From NCBI GenBank assembly GCA_023428785.1, contig JAEYWU010000093.1:1-6021 (forward strand): DNA of 6,021 nucleotides, in the 5' to 3' direction. The DNA is from Pseudomonadota bacterium (GTDB lineage: Bacteria > Pseudomonadota > Alphaproteobacteria > Caulobacterales > Caulobacteraceae). Shown here in pieces: positions 1 through 4,650 of this stretch; within the stretch, counting starts at the first letter, position 1; every line of letters starts with the position of its first letter. A program made the translations under genes and the position numbers. The notes beneath the pieces were generated by a model. It made no database searches, was not told where the DNA came from, and worked only from the letters and a program-made list of their open reading frames with translations.

Positions 1-132
1 GGGCATGGGGCGCCGGGCCGAGAAGGCGGTCGCCGGCGCTTGGGCGCCGACCGGGGCCGGGGGGCGGATCGCGGCGCTCGCGATCAGCAGCGACAGGCTG
101 AGCACGGCCAGGAATGTGAACAGCGACTTCAT
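1..132 (-). CDS. N-terminal fragment of an exported/membrane-anchored protein, possibly M28-family peptidase (runs off left edge)
   Basis: Forty-four codons are visible on the minus strand, beginning at ATG 132-130. A GGGAGGG Shine-Dalgarno-like run lies 8-14 bases upstream. The product starts with Lys2 followed by a hydrophobic stretch (about residues 4-21), then a Pro/Ala-rich segment. This is either a cleavable signal peptide, with AQA at residues 29-31 as one possible late site, or an uncleaved N-terminal anchor. The segment after it, AFSARRPMP, resembles the FSA-x-RA stretch that precedes the catalytic domain in many membrane-anchored M28 zinc aminopeptidases. That resemblance is from memory and no catalytic residues are inside the window. 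Exported protein: fairly sure. M28 assignment: tentative. The gene is transcribed divergently from the ars operon. Confidence 0.55.
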   Translation of the reverse strand, partial: MKSLFTFLAVLSLSLLIASAAIRPPAPVGAQAPATAFSARRPMP

Positions 133-179
133 AAGAGACCCTCCCAGGCGGGCGGACGGTAGAGCGGGCGGGCGAGCAC

Positions 180-217
180 GGGAAGGGGCTGCGCTCCTTC
201 CCCTCGAAAGGGGAGGG
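180..217. repeat. G/C-run element with two mutually exclusive hairpins (possible dispersed intergenic repeat)
   Basis: GGGAAGG (180-186) can pair with CCTTCCC (196-202). Alternatively CCTTCCCCT (196-204) can pair with AGGGGAGGG (209-217) around a CGAA loop, giving a 9-bp stem with one G-T pair. The middle arm is shared, so only one hairpin can form at a time. Purine/pyrimidine-run palindromes of this kind recur in intergenic DNA of caulobacters and sphingomonads, so a dispersed repeat is the simplest reading. On the minus strand it would fall in or near the leader of the gene that starts at 132. Function is unknown. Confidence 0.35.
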
Positions 218-248
218 TGGGGCGGCGCTTCGGCGGTTCGAAAACATG

Positions 249-280
249 GCGCCAGACCGCCAAAATGCGCCAAAGCGCCA
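249..280. repeat. Four-copy CGCCA direct-repeat array
   Basis: CGCCA occurs at 250, 258, 268 and 276, with start-to-start spacing of 8, 10 and 8 bases. The array is two copies of an 18-base arrangement, each beginning GCGCCA (249 and 267) with a second CGCCA eight bases on. The regular phasing suggests a binding site for a dimeric or tandem DNA-binding protein, or chance in GC-rich DNA. It lies about 120 bases upstream of the minus-strand gene that starts at 132, and far upstream of arsR. Confidence 0.35.
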
Positions 281-286
281 CGCGGG

Positions 287-312
287 GTGTCAGTATCGAT
301 AGGCGCTGACAC
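287..312. promoter_or_regulatory. Dyad GTGTCAG-N12-CTGACAC, candidate repressor operator
   Basis: There are perfect 7-base inverted arms at 287-293 and 306-312. The 12-base spacer contains the separate palindrome TATCGATA (294-301). Arm length and spacing are compatible with a TetR- or GntR-like operator, but no such regulator is in the window, so this is a structural observation only. It sits in the divergent intergenic region and could serve the left-hand minus-strand gene. Confidence 0.3.
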
Positions 313-598
313 TGCTATTTGCCGGCGCCGGCTGGGCGCGGGGCATGCGGGATGGCGATGTCAAAGACCGGCCGTCGCGGGAGTATGGGCGGTGACGCAA
401 GCGCCGGGGAAATCGGGCGCGAGATTGATCGATCACGCCCGCTCCTTAGCCGTCTTCCTGTCGGAGCGAAGCAGAGAGCCGGAGCCACAACTCGGTGGCG
501 CGTTCGCGCTTAGGTCCCGGATCTTCGCCGCAAAGGGTTCGTCCAGGGGCACGGCACAGGTGAGATTTCCCCCCTTGGATACGGGGGCGCAAGGAGGC
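313..598. other. Intergenic stretch with no convincing gene
   Basis: I see no tRNA cloverleaf, convincing start with ribosome binding site, or terminator here. TGATCGATCA at 426-435 is a perfect 10-base palindrome of unknown meaning. A 39-codon minus-strand frame (552 down to 433, GTG start) has protein-like composition but lacks a placed ribosome binding site. It may be a decayed gene end or chance. An AAGGAGG at 591-597 is only one base from a TTG codon and does not support a start. Confidence 0.5.
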
Positions 599-625
599 TT
601 GACGCACGCCCATCAATTCCATAAT
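599..625 (+). promoter_or_regulatory. Candidate promoter of the ars operon
   Basis: TTGACG (599-604) is a good -35 match. CATAAT (620-625) is a good -10 match. The spacer is 15 bases, slightly short. Transcription would begin around 631-633, only 2-4 bases before the arsR ATG at 635, implying a leaderless or nearly leaderless arsR message. The -10 lies inside the palindrome at 617-640. Confidence 0.5.
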
Positions 626-640
626 TCCGGAAATATGGAA
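617..640. promoter_or_regulatory. 24-bp near-perfect palindrome, probable ArsR operator
   Basis: The symmetry centre lies between 628 and 629, with TTCCGGAA (625-632) at the core. Eleven of twelve base pairs match (the only mismatch is 624/633), and weaker symmetry continues to 615/642. It covers the candidate -10 (620-625), the inferred transcription start and the arsR ATG (635-637). The position is ideal for autorepression by a homodimeric ArsR that blocks RNA polymerase. The link to ArsR is inferred from position and symmetry. Confidence 0.6.
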
Positions 641-1000
641 ATAATCGACGCAATCGACCGACTTGCCGCCCTCGCCCATGAGAGCAGGCTGGCGGTGTTT
701 CGCCTGCTGGTGCGGGCAGGCGAGGACGGGATGCCGGCCGGCGAGATCGCGCGGCGGCTTGAACTGCCGGCCAATACGCTATCGGCGCAGCTGGCCATCC
801 TGGCGGCCGCCGGACTGGTGACCAGCCGCCGCGACGGCCGGTCGATCATCTATGCCGCCGACTACCCGGGCATGAGCGCCCTGCTGGTCTATCTGATGGA
901 AGACTGCTGCCAGGGTGCGCCGGAAATCTGGTCACCCATGGCCGAGGCGGCCAGCCGCGCCGCGGCTTGTTGCCCGCCACAGCAAGGAGGCCGCTCATGA
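635..1000 (+). CDS. arsR: ArsR-family arsenic-responsive transcriptional repressor
   Basis: This 121-residue winged-helix protein has the usual length for ArsR/SmtB repressors, which bind DNA as dimers and release it when trivalent arsenic binds. The N-terminal helix (about 3-27, LAALAHESRLAVFRLLV) is typical. The recognition helix region is about 46-61 (PANTLSAQLAILAAAG), and a beta-wing follows around 62-75 (RRDGRSIIY). The classical ELCVCDL metal motif in the DNA-binding helix is absent. Instead there are vicinal cysteine pairs C91-C92 and C112-C113 near the C-terminus, resembling ArsR types that bind As(III) with C-terminal cysteines. I chose ATG 635 because the family N-terminus begins there and no supported upstream start exists, although only a weak GGAA precedes it. 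It is the first gene of the ars operon, and its TGA overlaps the arsI ATG by 4 bases. Autorepression through the 617-640 palindrome is likely. Confidence 0.9.
   Translation: MEIIDAIDRLAALAHESRLAVFRLLVRAGEDGMPAGEIARRLELPANTLSAQLAILAAAGLVTSRRDGRSIIYAADYPGMSALLVYLMEDCCQGAPEIWSPMAEAASRAAACCPPQQGGRS
984..990 (+). promoter_or_regulatory. Strong ribosome binding site for arsI inside arsR
   Basis: AAGGAGG lies six bases before ATG 997, within the last codons of arsR. This fixes the arsI start at 997 rather than at the in-frame TTG 30 bases upstream. Independent loading plus the ATGA overlap should keep arsI translation high. Confidence 0.75.
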
Positions 1001-1437
1001 AGCGCCTGCACGTTCATGTCGCCGTCGAGGACCTGAGCGCCTCGATCCGGTTCTACACCACCCTGTTCGGGGCAGAGCCGGGTGTCGTGAAGGACGACTA
1101 CGCCAAGTGGATGTTGGATGATCCGAGAGTGAACTTCGCCATCTCGGACCGCGCGCGCGTCCCCGGCGTAGACCATCTGGGCATTCAGGTTGAGACAGGC
1201 GAGGAACTGGCCGAACTGGCCGGACGGCTGAAGGCGGCGGGCGAGACAACCCGGGACCAGGAGGCCACGACCTGCTGCTATGCTCGGTCGGCCAAGGCAT
1301 GGGTCAATGATCCGTCAGGCCTGCGCTGGGAGACGTTCCACACCTTCGGTGAGGCGACGCAGTACGGCGAGGATGAGCCGGACGCCGTGCTCCAGACCGC
1401 CTCCGTAGCGCAGCCGAAGGCGGCCTGCTGCGGATGA
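997..1437 (+). CDS. arsI: ArsI/CadI-family metalloenzyme of the VOC fold, probable C-As lyase
   Basis: This 146-residue vicinal-oxygen-chelate (glyoxalase-like) protein is predicted to be a cytosolic Fe(II)-dependent dioxygenase. ArsI enzymes cleave the carbon-arsenic bond of trivalent organoarsenicals such as methylarsenite, yielding arsenite. The expected ligands are visible: H5 in the first strand (MKRLHVHVAVEDL), H60 (GVDHLGIQVE) and E112 (WETF) for the metal, and the vicinal pair C93-C94 (TTCCYA) for arsenic. NDPSG (104-108) is the typical loop before the last ligand. A second pair, C144-C145, ends the protein and could be an extra metal-binding tail. It overlaps arsR and acr3 by 4 bases each, so translation is probably coupled. 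The arsenite it releases would be exported by the next gene. CadI-like cadmium binding is the main alternative; the operon context favours arsenic. Confidence 0.88.
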   Translation: MKRLHVHVAVEDLSASIRFYTTLFGAEPGVVKDDYAKWMLDDPRVNFAISDRARVPGVDHLGIQVETGEELAELAGRLKAAGETTRDQEATTCCYARSAKAWVNDPSGLRWETFHTFGEATQYGEDEPDAVLQTASVAQPKAACCG

Positions 1438-2495
1438 ACCTCTTCGAACGCTATCTGAGCCTGTGGGTCGGGCTGTGCATCGTGGCGGGGGTGGCGCTAG
1501 GCCATTTCCTGGCGCCGCTGTTCGAGGCGATCGCGGGGCTGGAGGTCGCGCGGGTGAACCTGCCGGTCGCCGGGCTGGTCTGGCTGATGATCACGCCCAT
1601 GCTGATGCGGGTCGACTTCGGCGCCATGCGCGAGGTCGGGCGGCGCTGGCGCGGGGTGTCGGTGACGCTGGGCGTCAACTGGCTGGTCAAGCCGTTCTCC
1701 ATGGCGCTGCTGGGCGCGATCTTCGTGGGTTGGCTGTTCCGGCCTTGGCTGCCGGCGGATCAGATCGAGAGCTACATCGCCGGGCTGATCCTGCTGGCCG
1801 CGGCGCCCTGCACGGCAATGGTCTTCGTCTGGAGCCATCTGACCCGCGGCGATCCCAACTTCACCCTCAGCCAGGTGGCGCTGAACGACAGCATCATGGT
1901 GGTGGCCTTCGCGCCGTTGGTGGGCCTGTTGCTGGGGGTGGCGGCGATCACGGTGCCATGGGCCACGCTGGTGCTGTCGGTCGGGCTCTACATCGTGGCG
2001 CCGGTAATCGTGGCGCAGATGCTGCGGCGGTGGCTGCTGTCGCGGGGCGATGCGGCGCTGGACCGGGCGCTGAAGCGGATCGCGCCGCTCTCGATCGCGG
2101 CGCTGCTGGCGACCCTGGTGCTGCTGTTCGGGTTCCAGGGCGAGCAGATTTTGGCCCAGCCGCTGGTCATCGCCCTGCTGGCGGTGCCGATCCTGATCCA
2201 GGTCTATCTGAACGCCGGCCTGGCCTACTGGCTCAATCGGGCGGCGGGCGAGGTCCACAGCGTGGCGGCGCCGTCGGCCCTGATCGGGGCGTCGAACTTT
2301 TTCGAACTGGCGGTGGCGGCGGCGATCAGCCTGTTCGGCCTGCAGTCGGGGGCGGCGCTGGCGACGGTGGTCGGCGTGCTGGTTGAGGTGCCGGTGATGC
2401 TCAGCGTCGTGGCCATCGCGAACCGGACGCAGGGCTGGTACGAGCGCGGCGCGGCGGTCAGGCGCGTCGCGGCAGGACAGGTCGAGGAGGCTTGA
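1434..2495 (+). CDS. acr3: Acr3-family arsenite efflux permease
   Basis: This 353-residue inner-membrane protein is almost entirely hydrophobic segments, fitting the ten-helix bile acid/arsenite transporter (BART) fold and the usual bacterial Acr3 length. It exports arsenite, probably exchanging it for protons. Family landmarks are visible: NLPVAGLVWLMITPMLMRVD (42-61), VNWLVKPFSM (81-90), AAAPCTAMVFVWS (122-134) with the conserved cysteine C126 known to be essential in Acr3, ASNFFELAVA (286-295) with E291, and VLVEVPVML (315-323) with E318. ATG 1434 overlaps the arsI stop by 4 bases. The best upstream AAGG (1417-1420) is rather far, so coupled translation from arsI is likely. The product is Acr3 and not ArsB, which is unrelated in sequence. 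Functional call is secure; its subgroup (Acr3(1) or Acr3(2)) was not determined. Confidence 0.94.
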   Translation: MNLFERYLSLWVGLCIVAGVALGHFLAPLFEAIAGLEVARVNLPVAGLVWLMITPMLMRVDFGAMREVGRRWRGVSVTLGVNWLVKPFSMALLGAIFVGWLFRPWLPADQIESYIAGLILLAAAPCTAMVFVWSHLTRGDPNFTLSQVALNDSIMVVAFAPLVGLLLGVAAITVPWATLVLSVGLYIVAPVIVAQMLRRWLLSRGDAALDRALKRIAPLSIAALLATLVLLFGFQGEQILAQPLVIALLAVPILIQVYLNAGLAYWLNRAAGEVHSVAAPSALIGASNFFELAVAAAISLFGLQSGAALATVVGVLVEVPVMLSVVAIANRTQGWYERGAAVRRVAAGQVEEA

Positions 2496-2498
2496 GGC

Positions 2499-2900
2499 AT
2501 GAGCGATTTCCCCATCACCATCTTCCACAATCCGCGGTGCGGGACGTCGCGCAACACCGTGGCCATGGTCGAGGCGGCCGGCTATGCGCCGACCGTCGTG
2601 GAGTATCTCAAGGCCGGCTGGACGCGTGATCAGCTGGAAGGCCTGCTGGCTGACATGGGCGCGCGCCCGGCCGACATCCTGCGGGCCAAGGAGGCGGCGG
2701 CCGAGGGACTGGCGGGCGCCGATGACGAGACGATCCTGACGGCGATGGTCGCCGAGCCCATCCTGGTGAACCGGCCGATCGTGAAGACGCCGAAGGGCGT
2801 TCGGCTGTGCCGGCCGTCGGAGGCGGTCCTCGACCTGCTGGACCGGCAGCCGGAGGGCTTCACCAAGGAAGACGGCGAGGTCGTGAAGCCGCGCCCATGA
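2499..2900 (+). CDS. arsC: Arsenate reductase, glutaredoxin-dependent ArsC type
   Basis: This 133-residue cytosolic enzyme reduces arsenate to arsenite using glutathione and glutaredoxin. The N-terminal HNPRCGTSRN motif (10-19) carries catalytic C14 in the same context as Cys12 of the plasmid R773 enzyme. R62, R92 (ILVNRPIV) and R105 (LCRPSE) match the three arginines that hold the oxyanion. The thioredoxin-like ArsC/Spx fold and the length fit this class and not the low-molecular-weight phosphatase-like ArsC. A GAGGAGG ribosome binding site (2484-2490) inside the end of acr3 precedes ATG 2499 by eight bases, and the gap from the acr3 stop is 3 bases. It is the last gene of the operon, followed at once by a hairpin terminator. 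Its product, arsenite, is the Acr3 substrate. Confidence 0.94.
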   Translation: MSDFPITIFHNPRCGTSRNTVAMVEAAGYAPTVVEYLKAGWTRDQLEGLLADMGARPADILRAKEAAAEGLAGADDETILTAMVAEPILVNRPIVKTPKGVRLCRPSEAVLDLLDRQPEGFTKEDGEVVKPRP

Positions 2901-2931
2901 AAAAGCCCCCGCCGGCGGACCGGCGGGGGCT
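2900..2931. terminator. Bidirectional intrinsic terminator between arsC and the convergent minus-strand gene
   Basis: There is a perfect 12-bp stem (2904-2915 with 2920-2931) around a CGGA loop. Five A residues (2900-2904) lie on its left side and give a T-tract only for minus-strand transcripts. It is therefore a full terminator for the gene ending at 2952. It is a hairpin without a good U-tract for the ars message, and probably serves both. Confidence 0.85.
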
Positions 2932-2951
2932 CATCTGCGATCGCGAACCGA

Positions 2952-3506
2952 TCAGCTGATGCTGTCGTCGTTCGACGGGGTCGGATCGCGACGGCCGTCG
3001 TCGGCCATCTCTGGCTGACGGCGGAACTGATAGGCCGTCAGGTCGCTGGTCAGCGCGCCCGAGGCGTCGGCCGAGACCTGGGTGGCCTCGACGCCTCGAA
3101 CGACGCCGTCGGCGCCGCGGATCAGCACCTGGCGCGTGCGGCCGGCGGTATCGCGCGCCACGCCGACCACCTGGCCGAGCGGATCGCCGCCGCTGGAGCG
3201 GACATCGGCGCCGACGCGGGCCTCGAAGTCGATGGCCAAGCCGTCACGCGAGGCCGAGGCCGAAGCGTCGGTCGAAACATCCGCGCCAGCGCGGACGTCG
3301 CGATCCCGCGCGATGTCGCGGGTGTCGGATACGGTGTCACGCGCCAGATCGCGCGCGCCGCCCAGGGTGTCGCGGACACCCAAATCTCCGGTGCGGGCGG
3401 TTGCACCGCCCGTGACTTGACCGCCCAGCCCCCCAACAACCTGGGCCGAGGCTGGAACGGCGAAAGCCATGAGGGCCGCGCCAGCCATGATAGCGGTGAT
3501 ACGCAT
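2952..3506 (-). CDS. Secreted protein with a PRC-barrel-like C-terminal region
   Basis: This 184-residue protein begins with a clear signal peptide: MR, a hydrophobic core, then PASA with predicted cleavage after A21, so it is periplasmic or secreted. After a Gly-rich segment (22-40) comes a charged stretch (about 45-70) built on repeated RD-T and ARD units, probably helical. A Ser/Ala/Asp-rich part (71-106) follows. Residues about 109-160 (GDPLGQVVGVARDT, then RQVLIRGADGVVRGVEATQV) have the beta-strand/Gly pattern of PRC-barrel domains. The tail is acidic and polar. There is no enzymatic motif. Start 3506 is chosen because the signal peptide begins there; the frame is open further upstream but would overlap the end of ctrA. 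The ribosome binding site is weak (AGAGAG). A candidate EcfG promoter at 3550-3575 suggests stress induction. Real gene: sure. PRC-like call: moderate. Exact role unknown. Confidence 0.8.
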   Translation of the reverse strand: MRITAIMAGAALMAFAVPASAQVVGGLGGQVTGGATARTGDLGVRDTLGGARDLARDTVSDTRDIARDRDVRAGADVSTDASASASRDGLAIDFEARVGADVRSSGGDPLGQVVGVARDTAGRTRQVLIRGADGVVRGVEATQVSADASGALTSDLTAYQFRRQPEMADDGRRDPTPSNDDSIS

Positions 3507-3549
3507 GAGAGAACTCTCTGTTGCACGGACCTGCCGTCCGCAGCGGGTT

Positions 3550-3575
3550 AACCCAGGGTCAGCGCGGCGAGTTCC
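3550..3575 (-). promoter_or_regulatory. Candidate EcfG (general stress sigma factor) promoter
   Basis: Read on the minus strand, GGAAC (3575-3571) is followed after 17 bases by GGTT (3553-3550). This resembles the alphaproteobacterial EcfG/SigT pattern GGAAC-N16/17-cGTT, except that the base before GTT is G. It would give a leader of roughly 35-40 bases before ATG 3506. The -10 half overlaps the 10-base palindrome GGGTTAACCC (3545-3554). Confidence 0.4.
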
Positions 3576-3610
3576 GCCCGGAGCCGACCTGATCGATGTT
3601 AACCCGCCCA

Positions 3611-3630
3611 TCTGTCCGGCGTCGGACAGA
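3611..3630. repeat. Perfect hairpin/dyad TCTGTCCG-N4-CGGACAGA
   Basis: Eight-base inverted arms (3611-3618 and 3623-3630) surround a GCGT loop. No T-tract follows on either strand, so it is a poor terminator by itself. It lies between the ctrA terminator and the promoter of the secreted-protein gene. It could be an operator for that gene or an accessory transcript-end structure. Confidence 0.4.
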
Positions 3631-3656
3631 AATAAGCGGTTTGGCGTCGACAACGG

Positions 3657-3684
3657 AAAACGCCCGCCGGTTTCCCGGCGGGCG
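3657..3684 (-). terminator. Intrinsic terminator of ctrA
   Basis: There is a perfect 10-bp GC stem (3661-3670 with 3675-3684), and AAAA at 3657-3660 gives a four-T tail in the direction of ctrA transcription. It begins about 30 bases after the ctrA stop codon. Confidence 0.8.
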
Positions 3685-3714
3685 CTCCAACCCGGACGCT
3701 TACTGAAGGAGGGA

Positions 3715-4416
3715 TCAGGCCGCGACGGTTGCGGAGGCTTCCTGCGGGTCGCGCAGCACATAGCCACGGCCCCATACGGTCTCGATGTAGTGCTTGCCGC
3801 CGGCAGCGGTCGCCAGCTTCTTGCGAAGCTTGCAGATGAAGACGTCGATGATCTTGAGCTCGGGCTCGTCCATGCCGCCGTACAGGTGGTTCAGGAACAT
3901 CTCCTTGGTCAGGGTCGTGCCCTTACGCAGGGAGAGAAGCTCGAGCATCTGATATTCCTTGCCGGTCAGATGCACGCGGTGACCGTTCACCTCGACCGTC
4001 TTGGCGTCGAGGTTCACGGCGATTTCGCCGGTCGAGATGATCGCCTGGGCGTGGCCCTTGGAGCGGCGGACCACCGCCTGGATACGGGCGATCAGCTCGT
4101 CGCGGTGGAAAGGCTTGGTCATGTAGTCGTCAGCGCCGCCGCCGAACGTCTTGACCTTGGTGTCGATCTCTGAGCTGCCCGAGAGGATCATCACCGGCGT
4201 ATTGATCTTGCCGACGCGCAGCTGACGCAGAACCTCAAGACCCGACATGTCGGGCAGGTTCAGGTCAAGAAGAATGATGTCGTAGTCGTAGATCTTGCCC
4301 AGATCGATGCCTTCTTCACCCAGGTCGGTGGTGTAGACATTAAAGCCCTCGGACTTGAGCATCAGTTCGATGCTCTGGGCTGTGGCGCTGTCGTCTTCGA
4401 TCAGCAGAACGCGCAT
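3715..4416 (-). CDS. ctrA: Cell-cycle master response regulator CtrA
   Basis: This 233-residue OmpR/PhoB-type response regulator is close to Caulobacter crescentus CtrA as I remember it. In that organism CtrA silences the replication origin and activates flagellar, division and methylation genes. The receiver domain (about 1-118) has acidic residues D8/D9, the phospho-acceptor D51 (ILLDLNLPDMSG) and K101 (MTKPF). The winged-helix DNA-binding domain (about 125-230) contains the family signatures LTGKEYQMLELLSLRKGTTL, GGMDEPELKIIDVFICKLRK and ETVWGRGYVLRDP. The C-terminus ends in Ala-Ala, as in CtrA proteins degraded by ClpXP. ATG 4416 is preceded by a GGAGGGG ribosome binding site. It is divergent from yaaA across 271 bases containing many GANTC sites and CtrA-box-like repeats. 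Phosphorylation by the CckA-ChpT relay is expected from the family; none of those genes is in the window. Confidence 0.97.
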   Translation of the reverse strand: MRVLLIEDDSATAQSIELMLKSEGFNVYTTDLGEEGIDLGKIYDYDIILLDLNLPDMSGLEVLRQLRVGKINTPVMILSGSSEIDTKVKTFGGGADDYMTKPFHRDELIARIQAVVRRSKGHAQAIISTGEIAVNLDAKTVEVNGHRVHLTGKEYQMLELLSLRKGTTLTKEMFLNHLYGGMDEPELKIIDVFICKLRKKLATAAGGKHYIETVWGRGYVLRDPQEASATVAA

Positions 4417-4456
4417 TTAGTGCCCCTCCAGGCGAATCCAGGTCGTGCGACGGCGG

Positions 4457-4470
4457 TTAAGAAAGGTTAC
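4457..4470. promoter_or_regulatory. CtrA-box-like site, copy 1 (TTAA-N6-TTAC)
   Basis: TTAAGAAAGGTTAC lies 41-54 bases upstream of the ctrA start. On the minus strand it reads as TAACC followed by TTAACC, close to the CtrA box (TTAA-N7-TTAA) but with a 6-base spacer. It is likely an autoregulatory site. It shares GAAAGGTTA with a second copy 47 bases away. Confidence 0.45.
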
Positions 4471-4503
4471 GGACCTCTTCCCCGCACGCTCTCTCCGAAA
4501 GAC

Positions 4504-4517
4504 TTAGGAAAGGTTAA
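4504..4517. promoter_or_regulatory. CtrA-box-like site, copy 2 (TTAG-N6-TTAA)
   Basis: TTAGGAAAGGTTAA is a direct repeat of the site at 4457-4470, with 12 of 14 bases identical. The TTAACC half faces ctrA. Two similar sites in tandem suit cooperative binding and positive or negative autoregulation, as known for ctrA in Caulobacter. Confidence 0.45.
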
Positions 4518-4650
4518 TCCCCGCCCTCGCCGAATCGTTAGGCTGATTTGGGAGTCGCGGTCCAGAGGGGGAGTCAACGATTCGATTCCGGAGGCGAATT
4601 CGGCTGTAGGGCGAGTCCGAAAGAGCGCACACGGCGGTCTGCGAGGCGGC

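Noticed and set aside
480..560. Possible tRNA-like segment (GGTTCG near 535-540)
   Set aside because: No acceptor stem, anticodon arm or CCA end could be assembled on either strand.
591..601. AAGGAGG followed by TTG as an alternative arsR start
   Set aside because: The spacing is only one base, too short for initiation, and the TTG is better explained as part of the -35 element.
5..634. Long in-frame extension upstream of arsR on the plus strand
   Set aside because: It overlaps the signal-peptide gene on the other strand, has no family similarity, and lacks a ribosome binding site. The ArsR family N-terminus starts at 635.
1463..2386. Long plus-strand frame overlapping acr3, and a long minus-strand frame over 1497-2528
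   Set aside because: Both are shadows of acr3 in GC-rich DNA, with low-complexity Gly/Ala/Arg or Gln/Arg/His composition and no domain.
3507..3767. Upstream extension of the secreted-protein frame
   Set aside because: It would run through the ctrA terminator and into the end of ctrA. The signal peptide begins at the ATG at 3506.
3469..4173. Plus-strand open frame opposite ctrA
   Set aside because: It is the antisense shadow of a highly conserved ctrA coding region and has no own ribosome binding site.
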